In this document: positions 38,101 to 45,961 of the stretch, piece by piece
Numbering within the stretch: the first letter of the stretch is position 1
Layout of the letters: each line of letters starts with the position of its first letter
Translations under genes and position numbers: made by a program
Notes under the pieces: model-generated
Told to the model about the DNA's origin: nothing
The model's input: only the letters and a program-made list of their open reading frames with translations
The model's database searches: none
From: Toxoplasma gondii ME49
Lineage: Eukaryota; Apicomplexa; Conoidasida; Eucoccidiorida; Sarcocystidae
Assembly (NCBI RefSeq): GCF_000006565.2
Contig: NC_031474.1
Location: 248,001-312,000, forward strand
DNA: 64,000 nucleotides
Reading direction: 5' to 3'

Positions 38101-40577
38101 CAGATGCCCGATCAGCGGCAGCCAATGCCTGTGCAGCGGCCGCTATGGCTTTTTCGTCTTACTCCCCTCGTCCCTACAGTATGGAGCCTTTCCCGCAGGC
38201 CTCTCGGCGGCCTTTCGTAGTCCCCCCTCCAGCAATGATGCCGGCAGGTGCGGAGGAGGCAGGCGCGGCTGTAAGGGTGAACAGCGTTCAGATGCATGCG
38301 TCGCCAGTGCCGTTTTCTCCCTTCGTGGAGGGCAGGGTGAGTGGCATGCCAGACGAGGCAGAGGGCGGCTTTGCAGGGACCAGGCGGTTCTCTGCCAGTA
38401 CGCAGAGCTCCAGAGCGAGAAGGGGGGCTGTTCTGGACGCCCCCCACATGGATCCGGCGATGGCTGAGCATCTGCAAAACCGCTCGAGCTCGGCCAGCTC
38501 GCGAGAAAGCTTATCGACAGGAGGAGTAGCAACCCAAGGAGATGTTTGGGCAGAAGGGTACCTTGACGGCGCGCTTTCTGCTGATACGGGAAGCTCCGCG
38601 GCAAACGCAGGGTGGGGAAGTCATCTCCAAGGTTCCGCATTTCGCTCGGGAAAGCGCGCCGGGGGAAGTGGAGCCGACAAAGGCAATTTCTGGAGTGGCA
38701 GAGGCCCCGCAGAGACCTACCCAGGCGAGTTAGGGTCCGGGGCGGCTTGGGGATCTGGCGCCGAGATGGCCGGGTTGGATTCGAGTGCAAGAGGCGTCAG
38801 AGGGTCAGACAGCCACGGGAGCGGAAGGCGACAGAAAGCCAGTGGGGCGACAGGCCACGCACCGAGTGGCGACCGCACGCGTCGCAGGTCCTCTGTTGCA
38901 TCTTCAGTCACTTCGTCTGTTTCGGCATCCCGAGGAGGTTCGGGGCTGCCAGCATCTGGGCTCCGTAGCGACTGCACGGGGTCTGTGCATATGACAGAGG
39001 GCAGTGACACTGGCAGTCAAGGCCCTTCTCGATCGGCCTCGATTATTATGGGTCCCCCTTCTCCTATTCGGCCAAGCCAGTACACTCCCGCGAGTGCGTA
39101 CCCTAACTCACCCGCTGTTTCTCACGCCAGCTGTCACACATCATTCCAGCCCCAGCATGCGCCTCGCGAGGGAGGCGCTGAGAGAGGGGCGTCGTGGCAG
39201 AGTCTGCAGCATGCAGCAGCCGGAGGAACGGGGAATTTGGAGGAGGGCGACGCTCTAGCTGAAAGGTCCGCACCTATGGGCGACCCTTCTTCAGCAGGCG
39301 GTGGAGGTCGCTTTCGACCCACGGTCGGGGCAATGTCGGCTCAGATGAGAGGCTATCCTGCTCATCCCTTTGCTGCCCATGGCCCAGGTCTGGGATCAAC
39401 TCTGCCGGGGCTTCCCTCGAACTACGGAAAGGCTGATGGGTATCCCGCAGGTGTGACTTTTCCGGGGACGCCAGCCTCGGGAACGGCTACTCCGTTTCAG
39501 GGGGGGTACCCTATCTCGGACGCTTCTTTTGGAGGCAATGCTTCGGGCGCATGCAGTATGGGATATTCGAGCATGCCCGCGCCTGGTTATGGCCCTGAGA
39601 TGTCGCAAGTACCCGGGCGATTTGCTAACTTCTCGCCATTCTTTCGTGGAGAAAAAGGCCTCTCTGCAGGGGATCGGACCCCTCAGCTTGCCGCAGGAAC
39701 ACCAAGTTCGCCATCCACTTCAGGCATGCAGACGGGGCAAAGTGCTCCCCCACTGTCACCATGGTTCGACCATAACAACGCTGTTCAACACGAGGTGGGT
39801 GATTTCGGCGCACGTGAACATATGAGTTCACCACAGGTCTCTGCAAGCTGTCTGGGTGCGTCTCAGCTCGCGGGCAGTCGACAAGCGTATGCCACTATTG
39901 GGGGAGAAAATATCAATGTACCAGATTCCGAAACGGAGCCTCTGCACGGAAGAGGTGCGGCGACTGACACTTCGACCGGAGCTAAGGGTGGAAGCGGCGC
40001 GAGAGCCGGGGCCGCCTCAGGGGGAGGAGAGGGGAAAGCGTCAAGAAAGCGGAAACCGAAAAGTAAGAAAGAAGGGGAAGGTCACTCTGCTGTCGGCGAC
40101 GAAGTGGCTCCTCAGCACGTTTTGCAGGAAACAAATGCATGTTCATCTGCCACTGGCGCTGCCCCTCTACCTGTCTGCCCCAAGCAGATGGTGCCTCTAC
40201 GCGGTGGTGAAGGTGAGGGTCACGAACAGAGCCCGCTGCCTGAGGTTCCTGAGAGCGGCGGACAGACAACGTGTTCTCCGTACAGCGTCTCACCTTCATC
40301 GGTCTCTGGAGGGACAGGTAGCGGAACCGAATTCGCCGCGGGGTATGCTGCCACAGTAGTGCTACATGGCACACCTCCGACACAGCGAAAAACACTGGCT
40401 GACAAGAAACGACGTTCCAAAAGTGTGAGCGATAACAGGGGTACATGTGGCTCAAGTTTGATTAGTGAAAGTGATGGGGCAGGCAAATTCATGTCTGCTA
40501 CGTCTGCTGCCGCAGCGGCGACAACGCCCTCTCGAAAGAAGGTGCCCCCAGCAGCAGCTTCCGGCGGTAGGAAATGA
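32157..40577 (+). CDS. Large low-complexity nuclear protein with an AP2-like segment
   Basis: An intronless 2806-codon frame begins at the ATG at 32157. Most of it is Gly-, Ser-, Pro-, Glu- and Ala-rich low complexity. At residues 488-550 a segment starts GVEKNAENVM and continues WRVTWIDGSWKVHTAAF, then a helix LAATEACAHFALRLHRMF. Three short strands plus one helix, with GV and W in place, is the pattern of apicomplexan AP2 DNA-binding domains, but the match is degenerate. Other ordered-looking blocks are a charged helix at about 920-965, a compact segment at about 1270-1390 (FLRLGEQNPYFDARG, WKIVNRLRLQ), and a block at about 1838-1895 with KRKR and PWLPVLNEAFF. Basic patches such as SRKRKPKSKK (about 2630) suggest nuclear import. 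A transcription or chromatin role is inferred; the start could be earlier if a 5' exon exists. Confidence 0.7.
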   Translation: MPPGGPPPSAMGLGPHAAASESGAASRPSGSSGAHPASRLSSEYNRTTPLPPSASGKLLPDQSSNPSTVAASDFSSQDGATPGSPVPRDASLSGEAGPLPSSSESERGDTANPVSGGVSESRCSADSAAPVSDKSRTDRGLSPVRDTATSGADPAAGREAAEAAGATGNAGGHADARKGRKDQASEDAGGTREPSAASAPPRGPAPQPPPVPKVAAALRKLGVSELPQISFDSAGGDGEGRGRSERRQRRTQAHTKGLFKRMQDGLGREVETPSQTTSGGGKRGGQGAGASQKQGSHKTPPADSGQATSRQWRARPGTSPAEGAAGMPGTSTHGGSGAAGGLPRASGLSPTAVFPAELGSQNSSAPMGAFAEQVANASSPSPLPFGRIEGPAGPGNPSGVPCGVGSSLKKEAGGQRHPKKGVSGAAQKRRNATGGTEGSDRGGEWRQPLPGQSLDAGRGGDGAHRPPLDSALASMVRDVRIEQFGPDGVEKNAENVMAISTWRVTWIDGSWKVHTAAFEPNPSRDPYPLAATEACAHFALRLHRMFRETYTQQGAATPPRFPPLGHLLGGGAVTGAPPGGPWDGVKPTKVWNMEEMQRLHQHVATVVFATVGPASASGSQFVGPGGPAPPRDPRHPGAYFYLHRASASPGAGTGLDGSVDPRAGSMSPSLASVSSTAPCTSSPAVPVGEGDGKLVFSPFQPSSLPGGPYSTGAARFPFLGGGPNPGVESQGFGFNTFPGTPTRGHGTLEHPAHAYTPQGMSVSSSQAVPGFAGGVFPGGSPVFEGGFQSPFYGAFSISGVAGDQRSLYAPVARAGVPEQMQGSQLSGRARAVDSGPSFFVPESNTLFHPGCSPTSAASRGTIASSLPSRVGGALDEAAGGSCRLHSAGSKSAKGFESLFPTCSRAKRSAVSVSATRRGGAPVWGVNSHVAAALAAAAARRMAEEQSLLEEARREAEREALLSKLLGEDDTFFESGLSMRSHRLFRATRRPAERGLIFKEKASLCEQIEQEASGGNEDEGREVRSDNSPHATRGRKGDGQEENRPRSQAASTSEDNAGIAPTVHIKREAGQQGTARGRGDRGETPQTDRATEADLASRKDDMSPNDGEESKKPKTNGKLPSGREAEGERTDKRRRRPSHLLESGRASGAGEQQRDVVDAAGAEALSFDSEKRTSTVSVLLPSGKDEATETIPTVEEHPVPHAKDISRSFVFEPSNTGLIVVELSKKDEKGEVSEDEDALDVSLSGAAGASEDGKSPANQENLLPWEFPDKTRLLLQSVANQSADFSETCSFGADQRTRDAALIRDLEPFLRLGEQNPYFDARGTQKNILSGCMMSSSSLFNVWKIVNRLRLQDERRPEERDRLARVAQEQSQGARRRLGAVLNELAALEREDPDDVEGAEGDEGEGEQSGKEMKDAPETVDAKASHSSADTLASPVAFLPAAAEGEAENGHEEPTNADPSAAKSGGSLLAQGEREKTREDLPDAFKGNDKLRSDMPQSTPIDGLPALGAACSPLELETKTPAILASGGEAHRCCPAGEGGEDRMPEDAKDRTRTGELESTSDRANLSTGSAQLKGASAAEKRLEGGAEAKQTLRDSDDGAEGSENDTNQLLPTQGGPQERTQNAPGSPLEGEQSLSTVRRCGGGDKEREKEKDALIDTGERSPGIGERSSKTTAPELEKQVGDTVKGDRGRDETALAGTAESLSLGEEGTDQGEKAFGDMGEQLVSPPQGAGLSREEGNAKVFGDRSALQLTPVSCPPLTRSGEDGDKEKNAPALLSAFVKTEEGCVTDIQGKEEGAKESPTPTPRGSPSTSARNMAPRGSAGERQDAKRLGKSYATRRAQKRKRLELLSSSCEEIEQRLRRLSDTFPWLPVLNEAFFSAESKGEVLTCVDTLLERSDEDAALKGGHGDPSFASRPCGGAGLLEAVGGGLKGPFRDAVFASEGEELEKMDESEDEEAALVPEDLWLARASALAEAKAEKRALADARSAAANACAAAAMAFSSYSPRPYSMEPFPQASRRPFVVPPPAMMPAGAEEAGAAVRVNSVQMHASPVPFSPFVEGRVSGMPDEAEGGFAGTRRFSASTQSSRARRGAVLDAPHMDPAMAEHLQNRSSSASSRESLSTGGVATQGDVWAEGYLDGALSADTGSSAANAGWGSHLQGSAFRSGKRAGGSGADKGNFWSGRGPAETYPGELGSGAAWGSGAEMAGLDSSARGVRGSDSHGSGRRQKASGATGHAPSGDRTRRRSSVASSVTSSVSASRGGSGLPASGLRSDCTGSVHMTEGSDTGSQGPSRSASIIMGPPSPIRPSQYTPASAYPNSPAVSHASCHTSFQPQHAPREGGAERGASWQSLQHAAAGGTGNLEEGDALAERSAPMGDPSSAGGGGRFRPTVGAMSAQMRGYPAHPFAAHGPGLGSTLPGLPSNYGKADGYPAGVTFPGTPASGTATPFQGGYPISDASFGGNASGACSMGYSSMPAPGYGPEMSQVPGRFANFSPFFRGEKGLSAGDRTPQLAAGTPSSPSTSGMQTGQSAPPLSPWFDHNNAVQHEVGDFGAREHMSSPQVSASCLGASQLAGSRQAYATIGGENINVPDSETEPLHGRGAATDTSTGAKGGSGARAGAASGGGEGKASRKRKPKSKKEGEGHSAVGDEVAPQHVLQETNACSSATGAAPLPVCPKQMVPLRGGEGEGHEQSPLPEVPESGGQTTCSPYSVSPSSVSGGTGSGTEFAAGYAATVVLHGTPPTQRKTLADKKRRSKSVSDNRGTCGSSLISESDGAGKFMSATSAAAAATTPSRKKVPPAAASGGRK

Positions 40578-41237
40578 CTGGTGACTGGCATGCAATCGGG
40601 GAATGAACACAAAGGCGGGTTAGGGGAGGAACAGTCTCGAACGGGAAACGGAGGCGAGAACGTGTTCGCAGTCTTTCTAGAGAACATGGACTTACAGCCA
40701 GACCGCGTCGAATGAATAGGGAAGCCACCTGCACGGGAACCAGCTGTCGTCGTGGTTCCTGCTGAATCGAGGAGAGATCCTGGTGACAGGTTGGCACGCT
40801 TGCACTACAGGCGTCAAGGGACAGACAAGGGGAAGAGAGCAACAGTGGTTAGTGCAACACCAGCAAACGATGGTGGGCGAATTATCAACGATTATGTGAT
40901 TTGTATCATGCCCAGTTGTGGTCGTTCGCTTCGTGGCAGTGTGTGGCCGAGTTGCCGCAGTACGGTGCCCGTTCCTCTGCCATCCGACTGCCTCATCGGG
41001 TACAGCGGCTGTGAGGGGCGTCCGGGATGGCCGTGGGTTTTATTGTTCGTGGGACTCCGTGGTATTCGCACTCCTAGCGCCTTCCCCGATTTCTACTGTG
41101 TGCTGAACTCATGCGATCCGCGACAGATATAATTTTGAGAGAAGGGAGGTGCTGGCGTTGCAACACGTGTCTCTCTATTGCGAACCGTGCCCGTTCCCCT
41201 CTTGGGGGGTTTCCGTACAAGCGCAAGAAATCCAATT
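40578..41237. other. 3' flank of the AP2-like gene
   Basis: Probably 3' UTR and spacer. I see no gene or repeat in it. Confidence 0.5.
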
Positions 41238-42460
41238 ATGACAATAATTCGTCCTCGATGTGGGATACCTAGTGCCTACTTTATTTTATTTTTGGGCGCG
41301 CTGGCAAGCTGTATTTGTGAACAAAGTCTCTTTCAGACCATTAGTGACGTGTCATCAGACAAACGAACCGAATATGCGGCCCCACTCAAACCACAACTCT
41401 TTCTCGTGCCATCGGCCTCGGCGCAGAAGAGTGACATCCTAGAGCGTCGTGTTTCAGAATTATCGGATCGCACAGAGTCGTTAAGCAAGATAAGGCGCCA
41501 GGTGGCTTCTGGATTCGTGAAGTATCCAACACCTATGGGAGGCGTCTTGGCATCAGTACGCTGTAATGAGGTATTTGTACAAAGAGGCAACTTAATGTAT
41601 GCGCTTGGCCACGACATGAGCACGGGCACGCACAGCACAGCGTTCGGCCCGCGGCATATTTGATTGGGGAGGATCACTGCCTGGTGGTAGAACGAATGCT
41701 TTCACCCTCGGTATGACGGAGCGCCTACTAAAAAGTGTCACATTGGTACCGGAAATACCTTCTCCACGCACATTCTAAAGACGTCTTACTGTTGTTATGG
41801 CGGTATGCCACTTGTCTCTGTGTCGTTCACATCAAACTCTCCTGCAGAAGCGCCAGTTTGCATTGGCGCACGCTTAGGTTTATTCACTGTTGGCCCTGTA
41901 CCTGCAGCTGCCACTATATTTAGCTACCAATTCGCGACTAGCCCGGGAACGGGAACGTCGATCGAATATCGTACTTTCTTTTCCGACCGCCACGAAAATA
42001 TCGGAATCACGGAGGCGCCGCTGATTACGCCTTACGGCAAATACCGTTTGCATCAAGTATGGCATTCCCTCTGGTACGACCCACTCAGCGTAACAACAGC
42101 ACGCGCAGATGTGCTCGGGAGTTCAGTGACACGGTCTATCCAGATTGATCATCGAAGTCTGAGGCGCTCATACAGATGTGTGACACACGAATTTTGTTTT
42201 TGAAACACCAGTGTGGATCCATCCGATCAGGGCAAGACCCGAGACACTCTTTGCTCCATCACTGAAGACTTCCAGCTGGACGAACATAGCAGTGGAATGC
42301 TCCGGCGAGTATCCCCTCTACTTCACCGCCAAGATACAGACGATATATGGACGCGTTGTTCTGGTATTTGTTTCCTCGGCAAAGCGCACTGATGCACCCT
42401 CCTTCGCCAACCGCAGTCGATTGGTCGGTCATGATTTACAAAAAGGAAATACAGTCACAG
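41238..42460 (+). pseudogene. Relic of a secreted-protein gene, frames interrupted
   Basis: An ATG at 41238 opens a 141-codon frame whose first 30 residues look like a signal peptide: MTIIRPRCG, then the hydrophobic AYFILFLGALASC. The frame stops at 41661. Protein-like sequence then continues in another frame (about 41655-41775, containing FDWGGSLPGG and TERLLKSVTLV), returns to the first frame (41805-42203, Thr/Ser/aromatic-rich and beta-like) and moves again (about 42211-42455, ending GNTVTVTIRT). Such frame changes over short distances, without spacing typical of introns here, suggest a decayed extracellular protein gene. CTGCAG at about 41848 is acceptor-like, but joining it to the plausible upstream donor gives the wrong phase. 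I do not recognise the family. A short-intron gene remains possible. Confidence 0.4.
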
Positions 42461-43003
42461 TCACGATACGAACGCCGTCATCACCACCAACAGAGGCAGA
42501 CCGAGGAACAAACACACCTTGGTTGAGAGGCCTTTCGCTCCCGCGACTTTGATTACCGCTGTTAGACGTTTGTTTTTCTCAGTGTCCATCACCTGAAAGC
42601 AAAACTGGACTGTCACGTTTGGCGGTACGACGTCAGACGGAATTATTAGAGTTCTTGTGTTCCCCGTCACGACCCACTCTATATCATCTGACGTAGCAAA
42701 CAACGTAGACAGCAGTGTCGGAATTGTTACCTGGCACACGTCACTTGCAACATTGTAAACTTGTTTGTTGTCTGGAGGCAGATACACAAGGTCACGTCCC
42801 GAGGTATTCACGATACTGACCGTTTCTCCTGGTTCGACTACACCCGTTTTTGTTTGGTCGTGTTTAATGGCATTCGATATGGTCTCCGACCAACTCTTCC
42901 CGCTCGAAAGGTATGTACGCTGAGTAACAGAAAGAAGTAACACAACGGCAATGCTTCTACAGAACCCGCTGACCGCTGATAACGGTCGCCTGCCACTTGC
43001 CAT
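42461..43003 (-). CDS. SRS-type GPI-anchored surface antigen, single domain
   Basis: A 180-aa protein from an ATG at 43003 in a TGCAAAATGG context. It has a signal peptide (hydrophobic IAVVLLLSV), one domain of about 115 residues and a C-terminal hydrophobic tail (LFLGLPLLVVMTAF) after a small-residue site, as in GPI-anchored proteins. The SRS pattern is visible: VEPGETVSIVNTSG, then YLPPDNKQVYN, one Cys (DVCQV), a TRTLIIPSD strand, then FCFQV. SRS proteins coat the parasite surface and act in attachment and host immune recognition. Only two cysteines lie between the signal and tail, fewer than the usual four to six. It is a clear paralogue of the gene at 45443-45961, with the shared segment LTAVIKVAGA near the tail. 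Confidence 0.8.
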   Translation of the reverse strand: MASGRRPLSAVSGFCRSIAVVLLLSVTQRTYLSSGKSWSETISNAIKHDQTKTGVVEPGETVSIVNTSGRDLVYLPPDNKQVYNVASDVCQVTIPTLLSTLFATSDDIEWVVTGNTRTLIIPSDVVPPNVTVQFCFQVMDTEKNKRLTAVIKVAGAKGLSTKVCLFLGLPLLVVMTAFVS

Positions 43004-43513
43004 TTTGCACACCGCGCGTCGTTGAGTACCAGGACGAGCGCAAACCAGAGACTGTCAATCCACTATGTTTTTGGGATGACACAACGTGATCGTAGTAGTG
43101 TACCTCTTTACAAAAACACGAAACACTGCTGAGGCGCAAGATAAACTCCACGGGCGATACACACTCTTTCTAGAGTTGGACGGTGAGCCAAAACAGACAC
43201 GCCACTGTAGCACCACTGGAGGCTCGGAGAAACGGGCGAAGCGTCAGCTTCCCCTGGAAAAAAACCCGTTACACTCACCGTCACGATAATCGGTTCACGT
43301 CACAGATATACGAGTAAAAAACACGCCTTCACACTTCCGTATTATAACAATCATACACGCACACGACGCATCTCTGCCAGTAGGGAATACCCTTATTTGC
43401 TGTCTAGGTCTTGACACGCATCTTCTTCTGCGTGGTAGTTCGGTGTATGCCAGCGGTAGATGTCTGCGGATGTTGCCGCCTGCCTGATCGTGGGATCATG
43501 CCTTTGTGCCTGA

Positions 43514-43750
43514 TCAGAAGACCGCGGTACCGATTCCAGCTGCAACGGTGGCGACAGCGAGAACGCTCAAGGAACAACTTTTCAGTTGTTGCTTTTACCG
43601 TACACAACATTGTACGACCAACGGTTTTCTGTGCGTACGCAAGAGCCATCGGAACACTGAAGGAAATGACATTGGTATCAAGGTGTGAGACTAGAGAACG
43701 GCTTTCCCCGGGAAATAAAAATTATATTTTGACATCGGATCCAGTGTCGA
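43514..43750 (-). pseudogene. Decayed SRS/GPI-anchored antigen fragment
   Basis: On the minus strand a typical GPI tail, SLSVLAVATVAAGIGTAVF, is followed by a TGA at 43514. Immediately upstream, but in a frame shifted by one base, lies VGRTMLCTVKATT, resembling the end of an SRS domain (CxVTVxVKA). Further upstream is another fragment with a stop, SKYNFYFPGKAVL then SHTLIP. The order matches an SRS C-terminal half with at least one frameshift and one nonsense codon. No start or signal peptide was found above it. It sits between the two intact SRS genes on the same strand, as expected of a dead tandem copy. Confidence 0.5.
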
Positions 43751-45442
43751 TGTGCAGACAACTCAAGGATCGGAATGTCTCAGAACCGGGGGCTTTCCTC
43801 GGATTACCAGGGCCACGGGCTGTCAGTGATTGTGCACAAGGGCAAGTGTATCCGCCTCAGACAAAGGATCGACCGTGCTCATCACACATTCCCGTAACGT
43901 ACGATGACGTCACACCCCGTAAAAAAACTACGGCAGCGCGTGGTGTTTCTCTCTGTATATCACGGAGGGAGTGGCCGCTGAACACATATGAACTGTTTCA
44001 CTGCTTTGTAAACACCTAATTATCTCTAGTTCAGTCACTCTTTGTGTCTATATTTCCAATGATATTCCGGCTACCGCATAACAGCAGGCATGCGGACGTC
44101 AAGCACGGATAACTTCAGTGCCTGATCGTGCGCTCCCGAGACGCTCACGACACTACCGCATCGCTTTTCTCTTTTTCTGTTGAGGAGCCCCTTTCGTACG
44201 CCGTTCAGCCGCGTCACTTTCCGCAACACGTTCTTAATGTGGTACTCGTTAATTCGACGTTCTGCACCTGGCAAAATTGCGCCACCACAACTTGCTGCTA
44301 CTCTACCTGACCCAACGACCGACAGCCTAGGTGATACCTCTTTCAGCTTAATACATGTACCGCAACGCTTCAGACGTGAAGTCAAGTGCCACACCGAAAG
44401 TCCTTTCAGCCTAAAGCTGTCACTGGAGTCGTATACAGCAACACGCTTCCACCGAACGTTTCCACCGTCTCTAATTGTTGTACGGCATTTGCTAAATACC
44501 CTTGTTCCACGCCTTTCAGCTCCGTTTGCTCACCACCGCGATGTCCTCGAACGCTACAGCACAAACCCAGGAGTCCCACTGCAGCGACTGACTGACGCAG
44601 CGGTATTCCGTGTTACTGCTCGACATCCGCACGAAGTGCCGCCTTCGTAAGTCGGCTCATGCTAAGAAGGGGGGCCACCCACCCCAACGACGTCTTACAT
44701 CTGGGACGACACGTTACCGCGCCTTCTTCTCACTACATCACAGTTGCAGGGTTTCTGCAGGTTTGCAACGTCTTTAATTTTCTGCTGGAATACACGCGAT
44801 CGGCAAGTGATGCACCATCATCGTCGACGGTTGAAAACATGTGACACTTGCGTGGGGGCGCCTCCGAAACAAATTCTGCCATATGTGCACGGACTGTATC
44901 AGCTTGGCGAGTGGCGAAGCATTCGGCCAGGCAGCCATCTGCTCACGCTCTGTCCTCCTCTTCTGTCTTACGTGCCATTCATTCTGCACCTCTCTGAAAC
45001 ACATGCTTCACGTCGCCACCTTTGCCACCTGGATGTTGTTGAAAAGGAGTGCAACAAGACGAGCTCACCGATGAGGTCAATGCCTTAACCCCTGCCCGTT
45101 CATGTCAACATCGAATTTGCCATTCACGGGCAATTGGCCACTCTTGCAAACATGGAATGCGCTGCATCTGCAGCATCAGAATACAAACCATGTGGCACAG
45201 CTATGGACAACTGCAGCACAGTCACGATTAGGACACACATACACACAAATCATGGGGATGCTCTCTTTTCAATAATCTGCAATCACATGCAAAATTACTG
45301 AATAACACGCATCACTCGACTGTACTTTATGGCTTCGCAGCATGATACACATCCGTCCATCACCACTCGCACACGGCGTCGTCGTTGCTTCCAGTTGCCA
45401 AATGTGACACTACCAGTCACCTTCTTCACTGGCAATGAACTC
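43751..45442. other. Degenerate spacer between SRS genes
   Basis: Open frames here are short and broken. A minus frame at 44071-44394 ends VVSVSGAHDQALKLSV, which faintly resembles the AGAHGLSAAVGVS tail of the 45443 gene. A plus frame near 44410 contains VVYSNTLPPNVSTVS, slightly reminiscent of the SRS PPN block. Neither is convincing alone; together with the clearer relic at 43514 they suggest old decayed copies. Confidence 0.25.
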
Positions 45443-45961
45443 TTACATTGATATCAACACAAAGGCCAGGGCTGGTATTCCAATAGACACACCCACAGCA
45501 GCAGACAAACCATGAGCGCCAGCAACCTTGATTACCGCTGTAAGAGTCTTGTTCTTTCCCGTGTCCTTGACTTTGAAACAGAAGGGTATGGTTTCCTTCT
45601 CCGGCACTGAGCCAGCGGGAACCGTTAAAGACCTCGTGGATTGAGCCTCAGTCCACGCAGGCGTCGGTGCACTTCCCTTGAACAATGCTGCGAGCTCGAC
45701 GGGCTCATCCTTGCAGTGGTCTCCCTTTTCAACCTTGAGAACTTGACTAGGGTTGGGCGGGATGTACTCAAGAGGGCGGCTCCCTGAATTCTCTATCGAA
45801 ACACTATCGCCCGGTGTGATAATCTCCTTCTTTGTTTCATCGTCGTCCAGCGCCTTCTTGAAATCGTAGGTCCAGCTCTTTGCCCGCACTCGCCAAGCCG
45901 AGCACCCAAATAAAATAAGGAAACAGAGCACCGCCCTGAGAAGAATTTTATTTTTCGTCAT
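45443..45961 (-). CDS. SRS-type GPI-anchored surface antigen, single domain
   Basis: A 172-aa protein from an ATG at 45961. The signal peptide is AVLCFLILFGCSAW. The domain has IITPGDSVSIENSG, then YIPPNPSQVLKV, GDHCKDEPVELAALF, a TRSLTVPAGSVPE strand and FCFKV, and the protein ends in a small/hydrophobic GPI tail (AAVGVSIGIPALAFVL). IPPNPSQVL and the two ordered strands before FC are characteristic of SRS domains. Only one pair of cysteines lies in the mature part; the position usually filled by the first Cys, after the SVS strand, is Glu-Asn. It is expected to sit on the parasite plasma membrane as a stage- or strain-variable antigen. The nearest paralogue is at 42461-43003. It is intact, with no frameshift. 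Confidence 0.82.
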   Translation of the reverse strand: MTKNKILLRAVLCFLILFGCSAWRVRAKSWTYDFKKALDDDETKKEIITPGDSVSIENSGSRPLEYIPPNPSQVLKVEKGDHCKDEPVELAALFKGSAPTPAWTEAQSTRSLTVPAGSVPEKETIPFCFKVKDTGKNKTLTAVIKVAGAHGLSAAVGVSIGIPALAFVLISM

